This document shows, in pieces, positions 35,483-43,704 of a DNA stretch of 47,759 nucleotides. The DNA is from Clostridia bacterium (GTDB taxonomy: Bacteria > Bacillota > Clostridia > Christensenellales > Aristaeellaceae): assembly GCA_017395685.1 (NCBI GenBank), contig JAFQOD010000079.1, positions 1-47,759 of the forward strand, given 5' to 3'. The position numbers were made by a program, and so were the translations under genes. The notes beneath the pieces were generated by a model, which saw only the letters and a program-made list of their open reading frames with translations, made no database searches and was not told the origin of the DNA. The first letter of the stretch is position 1, and every line of letters starts with the position of its first letter.

Positions 35483-36763
35483 TACTTTTTCGTAATAAGC
35501 TTTCATATTGCGGATTTCCGCATCGCCATTCTTCTTTAAAATCTGCAATACAAGCTTTCCGGTTCGGATGGTAGGAAAAGTACAGATGCATTTATGCCCA
35601 ATGCTTGCCCCCCCCCGATACAGGCATACCCTTTGGCCCCAGCTATGAGGCAAATGAGCATACAGGGCAAATTCCTCCACGCTCTCCACCATTTCCAGAT
35701 TCTCCTCAATCACCACCCGATTGACCAGCACAGGCTGATCACCTGCGTTCTGGGGTGGAAAGGGCGTAATTTGGATGCCCCATTGATCCTCCGTCTCTTT
35801 TTGAACAGGCCCAAATTCCATTAACGCATTGCCATATCGCTTTTCCAGCAACGCCCCAAATTCCCTTAAGCGCTGCGTATCCTTTTCCGGCAGCAATCCG
35901 TTTCGATCAGGACCTATATTCAAAAGGAAATTCGCACCCCTGCCGACAGACATTTCATAAATCCCCAGCAATTCATCCGCTTCCTTGGTGGTATCTTCAT
36001 TATCCTCACAGTCAAACCATGTGGAGCGCATTTTAAAATCACATTCAGTAGGAAGGAATTTCTCCGTCTCCATTTCTTCCTTTTCCGTTGTATTTACTGA
36101 AAAATCCACTGCCTTTATAGAGCTGAAATTGGGCATCGGGGCATAACCATCCTCATTGCCAACCCAGCGGGTATCGGGATCCCACATATTAAAAATCAAA
36201 ATTTCCGGCTGCATGCTGCGGATGGCCGCCAAGATCCGATTTTGATCATATTGATGGCCTTCCGATCCGCAGCCATCAAACCACAGATAATCAATTTTTC
36301 CATAATGGGTCAGCAATTCGCTAATCTGATTGATAAAATAATCATCATATTCCTTACCATCGCTGAAAGGCACCGTCCCCTACTGCTGAGCAGGGGAATA
36401 ATACAAGCCTACCTTCAAATCATAAGCGCGGCATGCCTCCACAAATTCCCTAACCACATCCCCTTTTCCATCCTTCCAGGGAGTATTGGCCACGGAATAG
36501 GACGTATATGCCGAGGGCCAATTGGCAAAGCCATCATGATGCTTGCATACCAGCACTCCATAGCGGGCGCCCGCTTCCTTGATTTCCCGGATCCATTGCA
36601 TGCAATCCAGTCGATCAGGATTGAAAACGGATGCATCCATCCTTCTCTGATCCCAATCCTGATAGCCCTTATAAAAGCTGCGGATTCCGAAATGAAAAAA
36701 TACGCCGAATTCCCATTCCATAAACTCCAGTTGCTGTCGGGTTGGAATCAATTTTTTCTTCAT
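35480..36763 (-). pseudogene. GH29 alpha-L-fucosidase interrupted by an amber codon
   Basis: A 1284-nt alpha-L-fucosidase-like gene. The N-terminal part has WEFGVFFHFGIRSF, CKHHDGFANWPS and LKVGLYYSPAQ. A TAG at 36382-36380 then stops the frame, and the same frame resumes with GTVPFSDGKEYDDYFINQISELL and the nucleophile region YLWFDGCG. The family usually has tryptophan at the stop (SPAQW-like), so TGG to TAG is the simplest explanation. The gene also ends in TAG at 35482-35480, so TAG is a real stop here. It probably worked on fucosylated oligosaccharides. Internal GTG at 36373 could start a fragment but without the N-terminal half. Confidence 0.85.
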
Positions 36764-36792
36764 GATATAATCACCTCTGATCTTTCATTCTG

Positions 36793-36841
36793 TAAAAACA
36801 CCGCCTTTCTTTCCGGATTTTTGCACCGAAAAGAAAGGCGG
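36793..36841 (-). terminator. Terminator after truncated permease
   Basis: A long stem CCGCCTTTCTTTCCGG paired with CCGAAAAGAAAGGCGG (36801-36841, one mismatch or bulge) followed on the minus strand by GTGTTTTTAC. Confidence 0.75.
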
Positions 36842-36877
36842 CAGACAATCAAGTATTCATCCAGAGAGACACGCCTA

Positions 36878-37687
36878 TCATCCTACGATACCGCTGCGTT
36901 CCACGCCCTGAACGAACTTGCGCTGCACAAACAGATACAGCACAACCAGGGGCATGAATACCAGCAGGGCCGCCGTCTTGGCGATAGCGCTTTCGTATAC
37001 AGGGCTTTTGAGCAGGAAGGCATAGTTGACGGGCACCTTGGAAGAAATGGAGGCCAACGCTTCATCCACCGATCCGGTAGCCTTATTGAAGGCCAGCATC
37101 AGGAAATTCACATTGTTCTGATCAAACAGCCGGACATAGTAGGGATCATTCCAGGACCATACGTAGCTGAGCACAGCCACCGTGAGAATACCAGCCCCGG
37201 CAGAGGGAATCACGATGTTGGTGAAAGTGCGCAGGAAACCGGCGCCATCCATATAAGCCGCCTCTTCCAGTTCCTTGGGCAGACCACGGAAGGTTTGACG
37301 GAAAATATAGATGTACAAACCGCTCTTTAATCCCATGCCCAGTGCATTCATAATGAACAGCGATACGCTGGAGCCCAACAGATTGATGGATTTTCCTGTG
37401 AACAGCTTCACCAGCCCGAAAATATCAAATTCTTTGAAGAACAGATACTGGGGCAGCATGAACATCTGAGGCGGCACCACAATGGTGAAGATGGCCAGGG
37501 CAAAGAGGATGCTGCACCCGGGGAACTTGAGCCGTGCAGAGGAATAGACCGCCAGCATGGCGCTCACCGTCTGCAAAAAGGCGATAATCGCTGTGAATAC
37601 CAAAGTATAGGGCAGCGATTTGCCATAATTGAGCATCAGGGAACTTACATGCCAGTTTTCAATAGAGATCCGTGCGGGAATCCACAT
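36878..37687 (-). pseudogene. MalG-type sugar permease, N-terminally truncated
   Basis: A 269-aa membrane protein with the EAA loop EAAYMDGAGFLRTFTNIVIP and the C-terminus VQRKFVQGVERSGIVG of MalG-type permeases. It begins at MWIPARISIENWHV, which normally follows a first membrane segment of about 50 residues. The frame upstream hits a TAG about 16 codons before, and no permease-like sequence follows. The 5' end appears lost at a junction near 37.69 kb, and no binding protein or MalF partner is next to it. The protein might still be made from the ATG at 37687 but would lack its first helix. It lies upstream of the GH29 gene, separated by a terminator. Confidence 0.65.
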
Positions 37688-37706
37688 GGAAGAGGAGAAG
37701 GCAAAG

Positions 37707-37853
37707 ATGGAAAGGGAATCTTTTACCTACGCTGGGATAGAAAATTTTCCTAACGATAAATGCTTTAGTCCGGAAATCACTCATTTTGATGCGGTGTATG
37801 ATGGAAGGCATTGGTATATCACCGATTTGCATCATGGTGGATTCATGACATAG
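37707..37853 (+). CDS. Possible 48-aa protein at a rearrangement junction
   Basis: Short reading frame (MERESFTYAGIENFPNDKCF to HHGGFMT) with GGAG 9 nt before the ATG. It reads protein-like (THFDAVYDGRHWYITDLHH) but I recognise no family. It starts just outside the truncated permease, so it may be a remnant of the DNA that replaced the 5' end of that gene. Confidence 0.3.
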   Translation: MERESFTYAGIENFPNDKCFSPEITHFDAVYDGRHWYITDLHHGGFMT

Positions 37854-38152
37854 CGTTTCCGCATATATTTTTCCCATAGCAACTGCTAATCCTGCCGCAA
37901 CGCCTGCACAAGCAGCCCTGACGAAAAACTCATTTTTTCCCCCACATTCAGTTCCCTTCGTAATATTATATCATATCATACCTCTGATTCAAAGCACAAG
38001 CAGGATCATCTGCATCAGGCGTGACTGATGCCCTGCGAAAAAGAAGATTGAAGGTATTCCTCCTTTTTGATATAGCACAAGGCGACTGAAGTTTAAAAAC
38101 TACAGCCGCCTGCATATTATGCAATTGATTATCCGATCAAGCTTTTTACGTG
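37854..38152. other. Spacer without an assignable gene
   Basis: About 300 bp without a supported gene. On the minus strand a short frame (KNEFFVRAACAGVAAGLAVAMGKIYAETLC) runs toward the permease junction and could be debris. An imperfect hairpin (about 38082-38112) precedes the end of the isomerase gene but lacks a T-run. Confidence 0.4.
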
Positions 38153-38947
38153 TTATGTCATTGTCATAATTTCCCTAATCTTCTGTGCAGTATCTTCTAT
38201 GGCACAGATGCCGCTTTCCACCTCGCTGATCAAATATCCATCATATCCAATAGCACGCAATTCCGCCATCACTCTGGCAAAATCAATGGTACCCTCCAGC
38301 AAAGGCGGCCAGCAGCCATTGGTGGCATTCCCTTTCCAATCCTTCATATGTACCATTTTGATATGATTGCCAAGAATACGCACCCAATGATGAGGATATT
38401 GGAATACAGCCATATTCCCCGGATCAAAGTAAAATCCGATGGCCTGGCTTCCCACTTCATCCAACAGACCTTTCATTTCCAGCGGGCTGAACAGAAAGCC
38501 GCTCCACACGAACTCAATCGCCAGTGAAACGCCTGCTGCCTCCGCCCTGTGGGCAAGGGCACGCAAGCCCGTTACCGCATTTTCATAAGCCTTATCATAA
38601 AAGAGATCGGGCTGCAAATAGCCAAAGGTATACAAAGTGGTTTTCACACCAAGTTTGCGGGCAATTTCCAGTTCAGCGCAGGTTTGCTCAATATTTCTTT
38701 TCTGCTCCTCGCCTCCGGCAAGCAGATTGGCGCTACACAGGCTATGCACCAGAGAAGTCACAGGCAAAGCATATCGTTGGGACAATTCCTTAATCTTGGA
38801 AATGCTCTCTTCAATATTTGCCAATTGAAGCGGGCTTTCTCCCCCCAGACACAACTCTACCCCCTCATAGCCGGCAGCTGCACTTTGGGCAAAAAATTCT
38901 TCCAGAGATAACGCCGGCACTATCAGTTGGCTGATTCCTACCTTCAT
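38153..38947 (-). CDS. Sugar phosphate isomerase/epimerase-type TIM barrel
   Basis: A 264-aa protein of the xylose-isomerase-like TIM-barrel superfamily (AP endonuclease 2 domain). Typical points are MKVGISQL at the start, GYEGVELCLGG near 26-36, LAIEFVWSG near 140-148, IGFYFDPGNMA near 169-179, HMKDWKG near 199-205 and YLISEVESG near 237-245, carrying the likely metal-binding residues. The substrate cannot be read. GGAG lies upstream of the ATG. It is the third gene of a leftward operon with a Gfo/Idh/MocA oxidoreductase and an aldo-keto-reductase-like gene, a common partnership in inositol or unusual sugar catabolism. Confidence 0.85.
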   Translation of the reverse strand: MKVGISQLIVPALSLEEFFAQSAAAGYEGVELCLGGESPLQLANIEESISKIKELSQRYALPVTSLVHSLCSANLLAGGEEQKRNIEQTCAELEIARKLGVKTTLYTFGYLQPDLFYDKAYENAVTGLRALAHRAEAAGVSLAIEFVWSGFLFSPLEMKGLLDEVGSQAIGFYFDPGNMAVFQYPHHWVRILGNHIKMVHMKDWKGNATNGCWPPLLEGTIDFARVMAELRAIGYDGYLISEVESGICAIEDTAQKIREIMTMT

Positions 38948-38963
38948 ATTCTCTCTCCCTTGC

Positions 38964-39926
38964 TTACAGCACGATTATTCTGCCCGTTGCAGCCGCCTGG
39001 TCGATCGCCCGGGTCGTCTTCAGCGATTGCAGCACGCTGGATATATCGCTTTTATCGGGGTACCTGTTTTGCTCACAGCAATCAATGAAGTAACGCAATT
39101 CTTCTGCATACGGATCTGTTTCTTCCAGCGAGACCTTTCGGTTTCCTTCATGATCTGTCCAGGTAAACGCCCCGGCAGAATCACAAAATACCATGCCCTT
39201 CCCACCGATTACCTCCATGGTGGCATAGAAATCAAAGGACTCTGGCATCCCCCAGGATGCAAACAAATCTACGATGCAATTTTCATACCGCAGCTGTGCC
39301 TTGGCATGAAGCGGCACCTGATCATTATCGTGCACGATATCGCCGACCACGGCCTTGGGCACACCCAGCAGCCATACCACATAATCGATATCGTGTATCA
39401 TCAGATCATACACCAGTCCACCGCTGAGGGAGGACTGATATAGCCAGTTGCTGGCGGACCACACCGGCCGTTTCTGGCGTCTGGTACAGCCGATGGAGCT
39501 CACCTCTCCAAGGGTTTGATTTTTTACCATATCCCGAATCTTATCGTAACAATTCCAGAAGCGAAGAACATGGGCTGTCATAAGACGCAGATCATACTGA
39601 CGAATCAGAAGGCTGATCCCACTGATTTCTTCTTCCTTTATCACAAGAGGTTTTTCGCAAAGGATATTTTTTGTGAATCTGCACGCCTGGCTGATAGCAG
39701 CAAAGTGCAGATGCGTAGGCAAGCAAATATCCACAAAATCAATCTTGTCAAAGCGCAACGCAGCCAGATTGGGAGCCCAGCTGCAACCCAGCCGGCCAGC
39801 CAATGCCTGGCCTTTTTCACGGTCAATATCAACTACCGCTGTAATTTGCACATTCTCAAGTTTTTGATACGCTTCCCCGTGACAAACTCCCATTGAGCCG
39901 CAACCCATGATTACTCCGTATTGCAT
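38964..39926 (-). CDS. Gfo/Idh/MocA-family oxidoreductase
   Basis: NAD(P)-dependent oxidoreductase of sugars or cyclitols. The 320-aa protein has a Rossmann start (YGVIMGCGSMGVCHGEAY), IDFVDICLPTHLH near 65-77, the conserved CEKP motif near 93 and a C-terminal substrate domain with GGLVYDLMIHDIDYVVWLLG. The ATG at 39926 fits the family N-terminus. A TTG at 39932 has AGGGTG at better spacing and would add two residues. It lies between the AKR-like and isomerase genes in the same operon, under the AraC-type regulator by position. Confidence 0.9.
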   Translation of the reverse strand: MQYGVIMGCGSMGVCHGEAYQKLENVQITAVVDIDREKGQALAGRLGCSWAPNLAALRFDKIDFVDICLPTHLHFAAISQACRFTKNILCEKPLVIKEEEISGISLLIRQYDLRLMTAHVLRFWNCYDKIRDMVKNQTLGEVSSIGCTRRQKRPVWSASNWLYQSSLSGGLVYDLMIHDIDYVVWLLGVPKAVVGDIVHDNDQVPLHAKAQLRYENCIVDLFASWGMPESFDFYATMEVIGGKGMVFCDSAGAFTWTDHEGNRKVSLEETDPYAEELRYFIDCCEQNRYPDKSDISSVLQSLKTTRAIDQAAATGRIIVL

Positions 39927-39944
39927 AGGCAATTTTCACCCTAT

Positions 39945-40792
39945 TTACTGATCCAGATCTTCCAGAATCTTATTGATAATACGCACGTCCTGTGCCAATT
40001 CATCATGATTTTCCTGGTATACACCGATTACACCGATATCCTGAGGCTTCATATTTGCGTAAGCATCCCGGAATTCCTTTTCCAGAATGGTTTCATATTC
40101 GGAAGGGTCCTTACCGGCAAAAACCTGACCGCCGGCCAGCATCTTGAATACCAGGCAAGTCTTTTTCACCTGCTTGATAACCGGGAACATTTCATACTTA
40201 TCATCCGGATACATTTCGAGCGCTTTGGATTTGCCGGTGATAAAGCCGCTCTGCTGGCCGCACTGCTGCTTGCGAGCATTATACAGGCAGGTCATATAGA
40301 AATCGGCGCCCAATCTTCCTCTTCCGCACACATGATAATTTCCGGTTCATGGGAACACAGACCGGTGGGCAAGCTAGATTCTTCCTTGATCCTTCTGATT
40401 CGGGCCTTGGCTTCTTCCACATTTCCGGTTTCGATCATATAATCAAAGTTGCCGCCCTGATGATAGATAACAATGGGGCCGCAACCCTTCATCTGCATGA
40501 TGTTGGCGCCCAAATCCATTGCAGGATAGGATTGGAACATCAGATTCATACTGCCGCCTTCATTGACATACTGCCGCCACACGCGGAAAGTAAAATCATT
40601 GGCCAGGCCCAAGTAAGCATTGATTCCCAATTCCTCTGCATGGCGCAGCAGCTTCAGGAAATTATCTGCAGTATAATAATCCATCATTTTTGATCCAGGT
40701 GTGGTATCCTCAATGTAGGAATGTCCATGTACAGGGTTATCCCCTAAAATCAGTTTCGATACCTGTGTGCCAAAAAAATCTACAGTTTTCAT
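39945..40792 (-). pseudogene. Aldo-keto-reductase-like TIM-barrel protein, one frameshift
   Basis: Two partial frames form one 848-nt gene that needs one more base to be 282 aa. The first half starts MKTVDFFGTQVSKLILGDNP and reads to MCAEEEDW. The second half starts GADFYMTCLYNARKQQ in the next frame. Adding one G to the GGG run at the junction near 40307-40309 restores DWGADFYM. It recalls aldo-keto-reductase-like proteins seen in sugar gene clusters, though I cannot name a reaction. It is first in a leftward operon divergent from the AraC-type regulator. Confidence 0.75.
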
Positions 40793-40863
40793 GCAAGTTT
40801 CCCCTTTCTATCGACAGTCGTCGGTGTATAAATCTTTAAGCACGATTTGTGCCCGTTTTTATT

Positions 40864-40892
40864 ATGATAATAGACCGGCCTGGAAACCGCAA
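40864..40892 (-). promoter_or_regulatory. Candidate promoter of the isomerase operon
   Basis: Minus-strand TTGCGG (40892-40887), a 17-bp spacer and TATCAT (40869-40864). Confidence 0.5.
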
Positions 40893-40893
40893 T

Positions 40894-40910
40894 AAATACA
40901 CGTTGTATTT
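40894..40910. promoter_or_regulatory. Palindrome AAATACACGTTGTATTT, candidate operator
   Basis: A perfect inverted repeat (7-bp arms, 3-bp centre) abuts the -35 of the isomerase operon and lies 13 bp upstream of the AraC-type gene's -35. It is well placed to act on both, but the binding factor is inferred. Confidence 0.45.
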
Positions 40911-40923
40911 TTTTGCACATATT

Positions 40924-40952
40924 TTGTTATTTTGGCAATGATGTGTTATGAT
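40924..40952 (+). promoter_or_regulatory. Candidate promoter of the AraC-type gene
   Basis: TTGTTA (40924-40929), a 17-bp spacer and TATGAT (40947-40952). Confidence 0.45.
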
Positions 40953-41033
40953 GGAATGTAGAAAAACCACAATCTTTTTCTCTAAAAATCCGCAAAACAT
41001 CACCATAAATTATTGTACACAGGAGCGTATCCC

Positions 41034-41858
41034 ATGCGGAAAGAATACTATAATACCGAGAATCAGATGCTGGATCTGTATATGATCAATTGTGGCTATG
41101 AAGACTGCATTGATAATTTTGTCAGTTTCTCTTCCATCCGGAATTATTATCTGATCCATTACATTACAAAAGGATCCGGATATTACGAAACCAACGGACA
41201 AAAAACCCACATTGCCGCAGGCGATATTTTTCTGATATCGCCTGGGCAGCTTGTCCGCTATACCTCCCCGGATCCAAAGGATACCTGGTCATTCTGCTGG
41301 ATCGGTTTTTCCGGAAACAAGGCAAAAGAATATCTGAATCTGACCGGTATCACCGCTGATATTGAACGATCGGTCAATATCCTGTTCTACAGAAATATTA
41401 TGGAATGCCTTGCTTATATCGAAGATAACAAAAATAATATTTCACAATTGAAGCTGAATACCTATGTGTTGAATTGTCTGCTGTCGCTGACAAAGAATAC
41501 CGTTTCCAAGCCGGTACGAGCGGAAACACATGCTGAAAGGGCACTCAGCTACATTGAATATAATTACGGCAATGAAATCACCATCAAGGATGTATGCACC
41601 TATCTTAATCTGGATCGCACGTATTTTTACCGGATTTTCAAAAAACACACTGGTATGGCCCCGGAACAATATATCATGCATTACAGAATCAGAAAATCGC
41701 TGGAATTGCTGCAATACAGCAAGCACTCCATTTCGGAAATCGCTTCTTCGGTAGGGATCAATAATGTGTATTATTTTTCCCGGTTATTCCGGAAAATCAT
41801 GAATATAAGCCCCACTGAATACAGAAAAACGCTGGATAAAACAAAAATACTGCAATAA
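41034..41858 (+). CDS. AraC-family transcriptional regulator
   Basis: A 274-aa regulator with an N-terminal cupin-like sensing domain (IHYITKGSGYYETNG, GDIFLISPGQ) and a C-terminal double helix-turn-helix (IEYNYGNEITIKDVCTYLNLDRTYFYRIFKKHTGMAPEQY and SISEIASSVGINNVYYFSRLFRK region). The ATG at 41034 has AGGAG 8 nt upstream; an in-frame TTG at 41013 is rejected. It is divergent from the isomerase operon and probably activates it in response to a sugar. It appears intact. Confidence 0.9.
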   Translation: MRKEYYNTENQMLDLYMINCGYEDCIDNFVSFSSIRNYYLIHYITKGSGYYETNGQKTHIAAGDIFLISPGQLVRYTSPDPKDTWSFCWIGFSGNKAKEYLNLTGITADIERSVNILFYRNIMECLAYIEDNKNNISQLKLNTYVLNCLLSLTKNTVSKPVRAETHAERALSYIEYNYGNEITIKDVCTYLNLDRTYFYRIFKKHTGMAPEQYIMHYRIRKSLELLQYSKHSISEIASSVGINNVYYFSRLFRKIMNISPTEYRKTLDKTKILQ

Positions 41859-41997
41859 TATCATCTCAAGTTAAGGCAAAAAGACAAGAACAGCCTCATG
41901 TTTTCAGCATCGTCTTTTCCTCCTCAGATTCCCCTTACCCAATCAATAACCATCAGAATTTTCTGATTATTCGTCAATAAGTAAAGGAGAGATTCCT

Positions 41998-42347
41998 ATG
42001 CTTGCAATTACTCGTAAGCCCAAGGGCACCTCTTCCCGTGAAGAATAGGAAACAACCATTATCATCGACCCGACCACAAAGAAGGCTTCCATCTTTTCTA
42101 CCGTCCCTGCCATGATCCGCAAACTATATGATTTTGCAGAGCAAAGCGAGGAAGTGAAATTAACCTCGATAATGAATTTTGCCTCGGCATTCTTGTCCCC
42201 ATGAATTGGATTCGCGTCCGTCCTCCCATCAAGCGTGAACTGAGCGAGGAACAAAAGGCTGCCGCCGCAGAAAGATTGTCTGCATTAAGGCAAAAAATAA
42301 GAGCTGCAGTTCCCCTTGACAAAGGAGTCCGCAGCTCTGTATGTTAA
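41998..42347 (+). pseudogene. Phage-type small protein gene, nonsense and frameshift
   Basis: Starts MLAITRKPKGTSSREE with AAAGGAG upstream, meets a TAG, and continues in frame with ETTIIIDPTTKKASIFSTV and MIRKLYDFAEQSEEVKLT. It then shifts frame near 42164 and continues with DNEFCLGILVPMNWIRVRPP and ELSEEQKAAAAERL to a TAA at 42347. The pattern (ETTI, EDGI/NEF, W+R+PP, EEQ+KAAAERL) recalls a small protein found upstream of integrase genes in Firmicute phages and islands, from memory. At least two lesions make it a relic. Confidence 0.65.
42316..42345 (+). promoter_or_regulatory. Weak candidate promoter of the integrase
   Basis: TTGACA (42316-42321), an 18-bp spacer and TATGTT, overlapping a GAGCTGC/GCAGCTC stem (about 42301-42337) that could be regulatory. 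Confidence 0.3.
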
Positions 42348-42381
42348 AAACTAAGCCAGTATCTGGCGGAAAGGACACTAT

Positions 42382-43530
42382 TTGGAACGAGAAGAGCTGC
42401 AACAGCTAATCGCTTCAGCGGCCACGCTTGCAGCCGCTACGATCTTTGACAATTATATGTGGAATGATGATGTGGAAACGAAATCGAAAGGAGAATCGAA
42501 TATGGCCTCCACAAGACAACGATTCCACATCACACTCCCCAATGGCGAAAAGGTCTGGCTCACAGGCAATACAGCCGCAGATGCATTCTCCTCTGGCTTA
42601 CAAAAGTATGGAGCCATGTTTTCAAAGCCCAAAGAAGAAAATACTCCTGAATTTGGCACCTATGCCCTTGAGTGGCTTCATACATATAAAAAGCCAAAGC
42701 TTCGCCAAACCACCTATCGCTCGTATGAAAGCCAGCTTACCAAACACATCATTCCCTTCTTCAAAGGAAAGCCGGTGGGCACGGTGGCAACAGCAGATAT
42801 CCAAAGCTTCTTCAATGAACGCGGTCATCTCTCAAAGTCCAGTGCCCGCCAGATGCGTATCATCCTTCATGAGATATTTACAGGGGCAATCGAAGATGGC
42901 TATTGCTCGAAGGATCCCACCCAAAGCAAACGCCTCTCCCTGCCAGAAAAGGTCACTAAAAGAGAGGCACTTTCCACCGGTGACTTCAGGGACATCATAA
43001 GCAATCTGCAAAATCTAAAAGCTGATGATGCCCGATTGCTTGCTCTCCTGATGTTCACCGGAATGAGAAGAGGCGAAGTCCTCGGCTTGCACTGGGATGA
43101 TATAGATTTGGAGGATGGATTAATCTATGTCCGGCGAGGCGTCACCTTCAAATCAAACCAATCAATCGTTGGCAAGACGAAAAGCAAGGCTGGCATTCGC
43201 AGTATCCCCATCTCCCACCAGCTCCTGCCTTATTTGTCCCAGCCGGAAGAAGGCTACATTGTTGGCGGAGGAGATGAACCCATCACCGAAAGCACATTCG
43301 ATAGGACGTGGCAACGAATTGAGCGAACCATTGATCTCCATGGCGCCACCCCTCACATTTTCCGCCACACCTATCTTACACAGCTCTCTTCGGCAGGTGT
43401 TGCACCTAAAACGATCCAGGCAATCGCCGGTCATTCTGACATCAATATCACCATGAATCGCTATGTCCACAAGCTGGATGAAGGGATTCTGGATGCGGGT
43501 AAAAAGTTCAGTGAATTGACATTTTGTTGA
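42382..43530 (+). CDS. int: Tyrosine-family site-specific integrase
   Basis: Phage-type tyrosine recombinase that should join the island to the tRNA-Arg site. From the TTG at 42382 it is 382 aa. A DNA-arm-binding N-terminal part and a core-binding domain (about 90-190) precede the catalytic domain, with R229 in TGMRRGEVLGLHW, H325 and R328 in PHIFRHTYL, H351 in AGHSD and the nucleophile Y361 in MNRYVH, so the catalytic set looks complete. Start is uncertain: the TTG has AAAGGA upstream, while an in-frame ATG at 42502 has AAAGGAG about 8 nt upstream and gives a more usual N-terminus. It lies 174 bp from the intact tRNA. Confidence 0.93.
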   Translation: MEREELQQLIASAATLAAATIFDNYMWNDDVETKSKGESNMASTRQRFHITLPNGEKVWLTGNTAADAFSSGLQKYGAMFSKPKEENTPEFGTYALEWLHTYKKPKLRQTTYRSYESQLTKHIIPFFKGKPVGTVATADIQSFFNERGHLSKSSARQMRIILHEIFTGAIEDGYCSKDPTQSKRLSLPEKVTKREALSTGDFRDIISNLQNLKADDARLLALLMFTGMRRGEVLGLHWDDIDLEDGLIYVRRGVTFKSNQSIVGKTKSKAGIRSIPISHQLLPYLSQPEEGYIVGGGDEPITESTFDRTWQRIERTIDLHGATPHIFRHTYLTQLSSAGVAPKTIQAIAGHSDINITMNRYVHKLDEGILDAGKKFSELTFC

Positions 43531-43617
43531 CAGTCTCAAAGTGCCGCAAACCCTTGTGGCATAAGGCTTTCCGGGCTTTTTTCTACGGCGTTTTTTGACA
43601 AATCGTTGACAAAATCG
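43516..43617 (+). repeat. Two paired TTGACA repeats, candidate integrase arm sites
   Basis: TTGACA occurs at 43516 and 43527, and again at 43595 and 43606, each pair spaced 11 bp, near one helical turn. The second pair shares TTGACAAATCG and TTGACAAAATCG. They lie between the integrase and the attachment core, where tyrosine integrases often have arm-binding sites. They could instead be promoter-like sequences, and the first pair overlaps the end of the integrase gene. Confidence 0.4.
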
Positions 43618-43672
43618 CACTTTTCACCAAAAAAGGTCTTTTTTCAGGCGTTCTTTCGTTTCCCAAAAAACG

Positions 43673-43698
43673 AAAAAACCCTTGATTTACAAGGGTTT
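43673..43698 (-). terminator. Terminator of tRNA-Arg carried by the island
   Basis: Minus-strand stem AAACCCTTG/CAAGGGTTT (43690-43698 with 43676-43684), a 5-nt loop, then TTTTTT. It begins 6 nt after the CCA end and differs in sequence from the hairpin at the other island end. Confidence 0.8.
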
Positions 43699-43704
43699 CC
43701 TCTC

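Noticed and set aside
41952-41967. Perfect palindrome ATCAGAATTTTCTGAT upstream of the phage-type relic
   Set aside because: AT-rich and isolated, with no promoter or partner repeat that supports a role.
36380-42048. Possible recoding of TAG as an amino acid on the island (two in-frame TAGs)
   Set aside because: GH29 itself ends in TAG at a terminator, the other TAG gene also has a frameshift, and several genes carry other lesions, so decay explains the data better.
41870-42296. Short repeat TTAAGGCAAAAA at two places near the integrase
   Set aside because: Only about 12 bp, and one copy lies within the coding remnant, so chance is enough.
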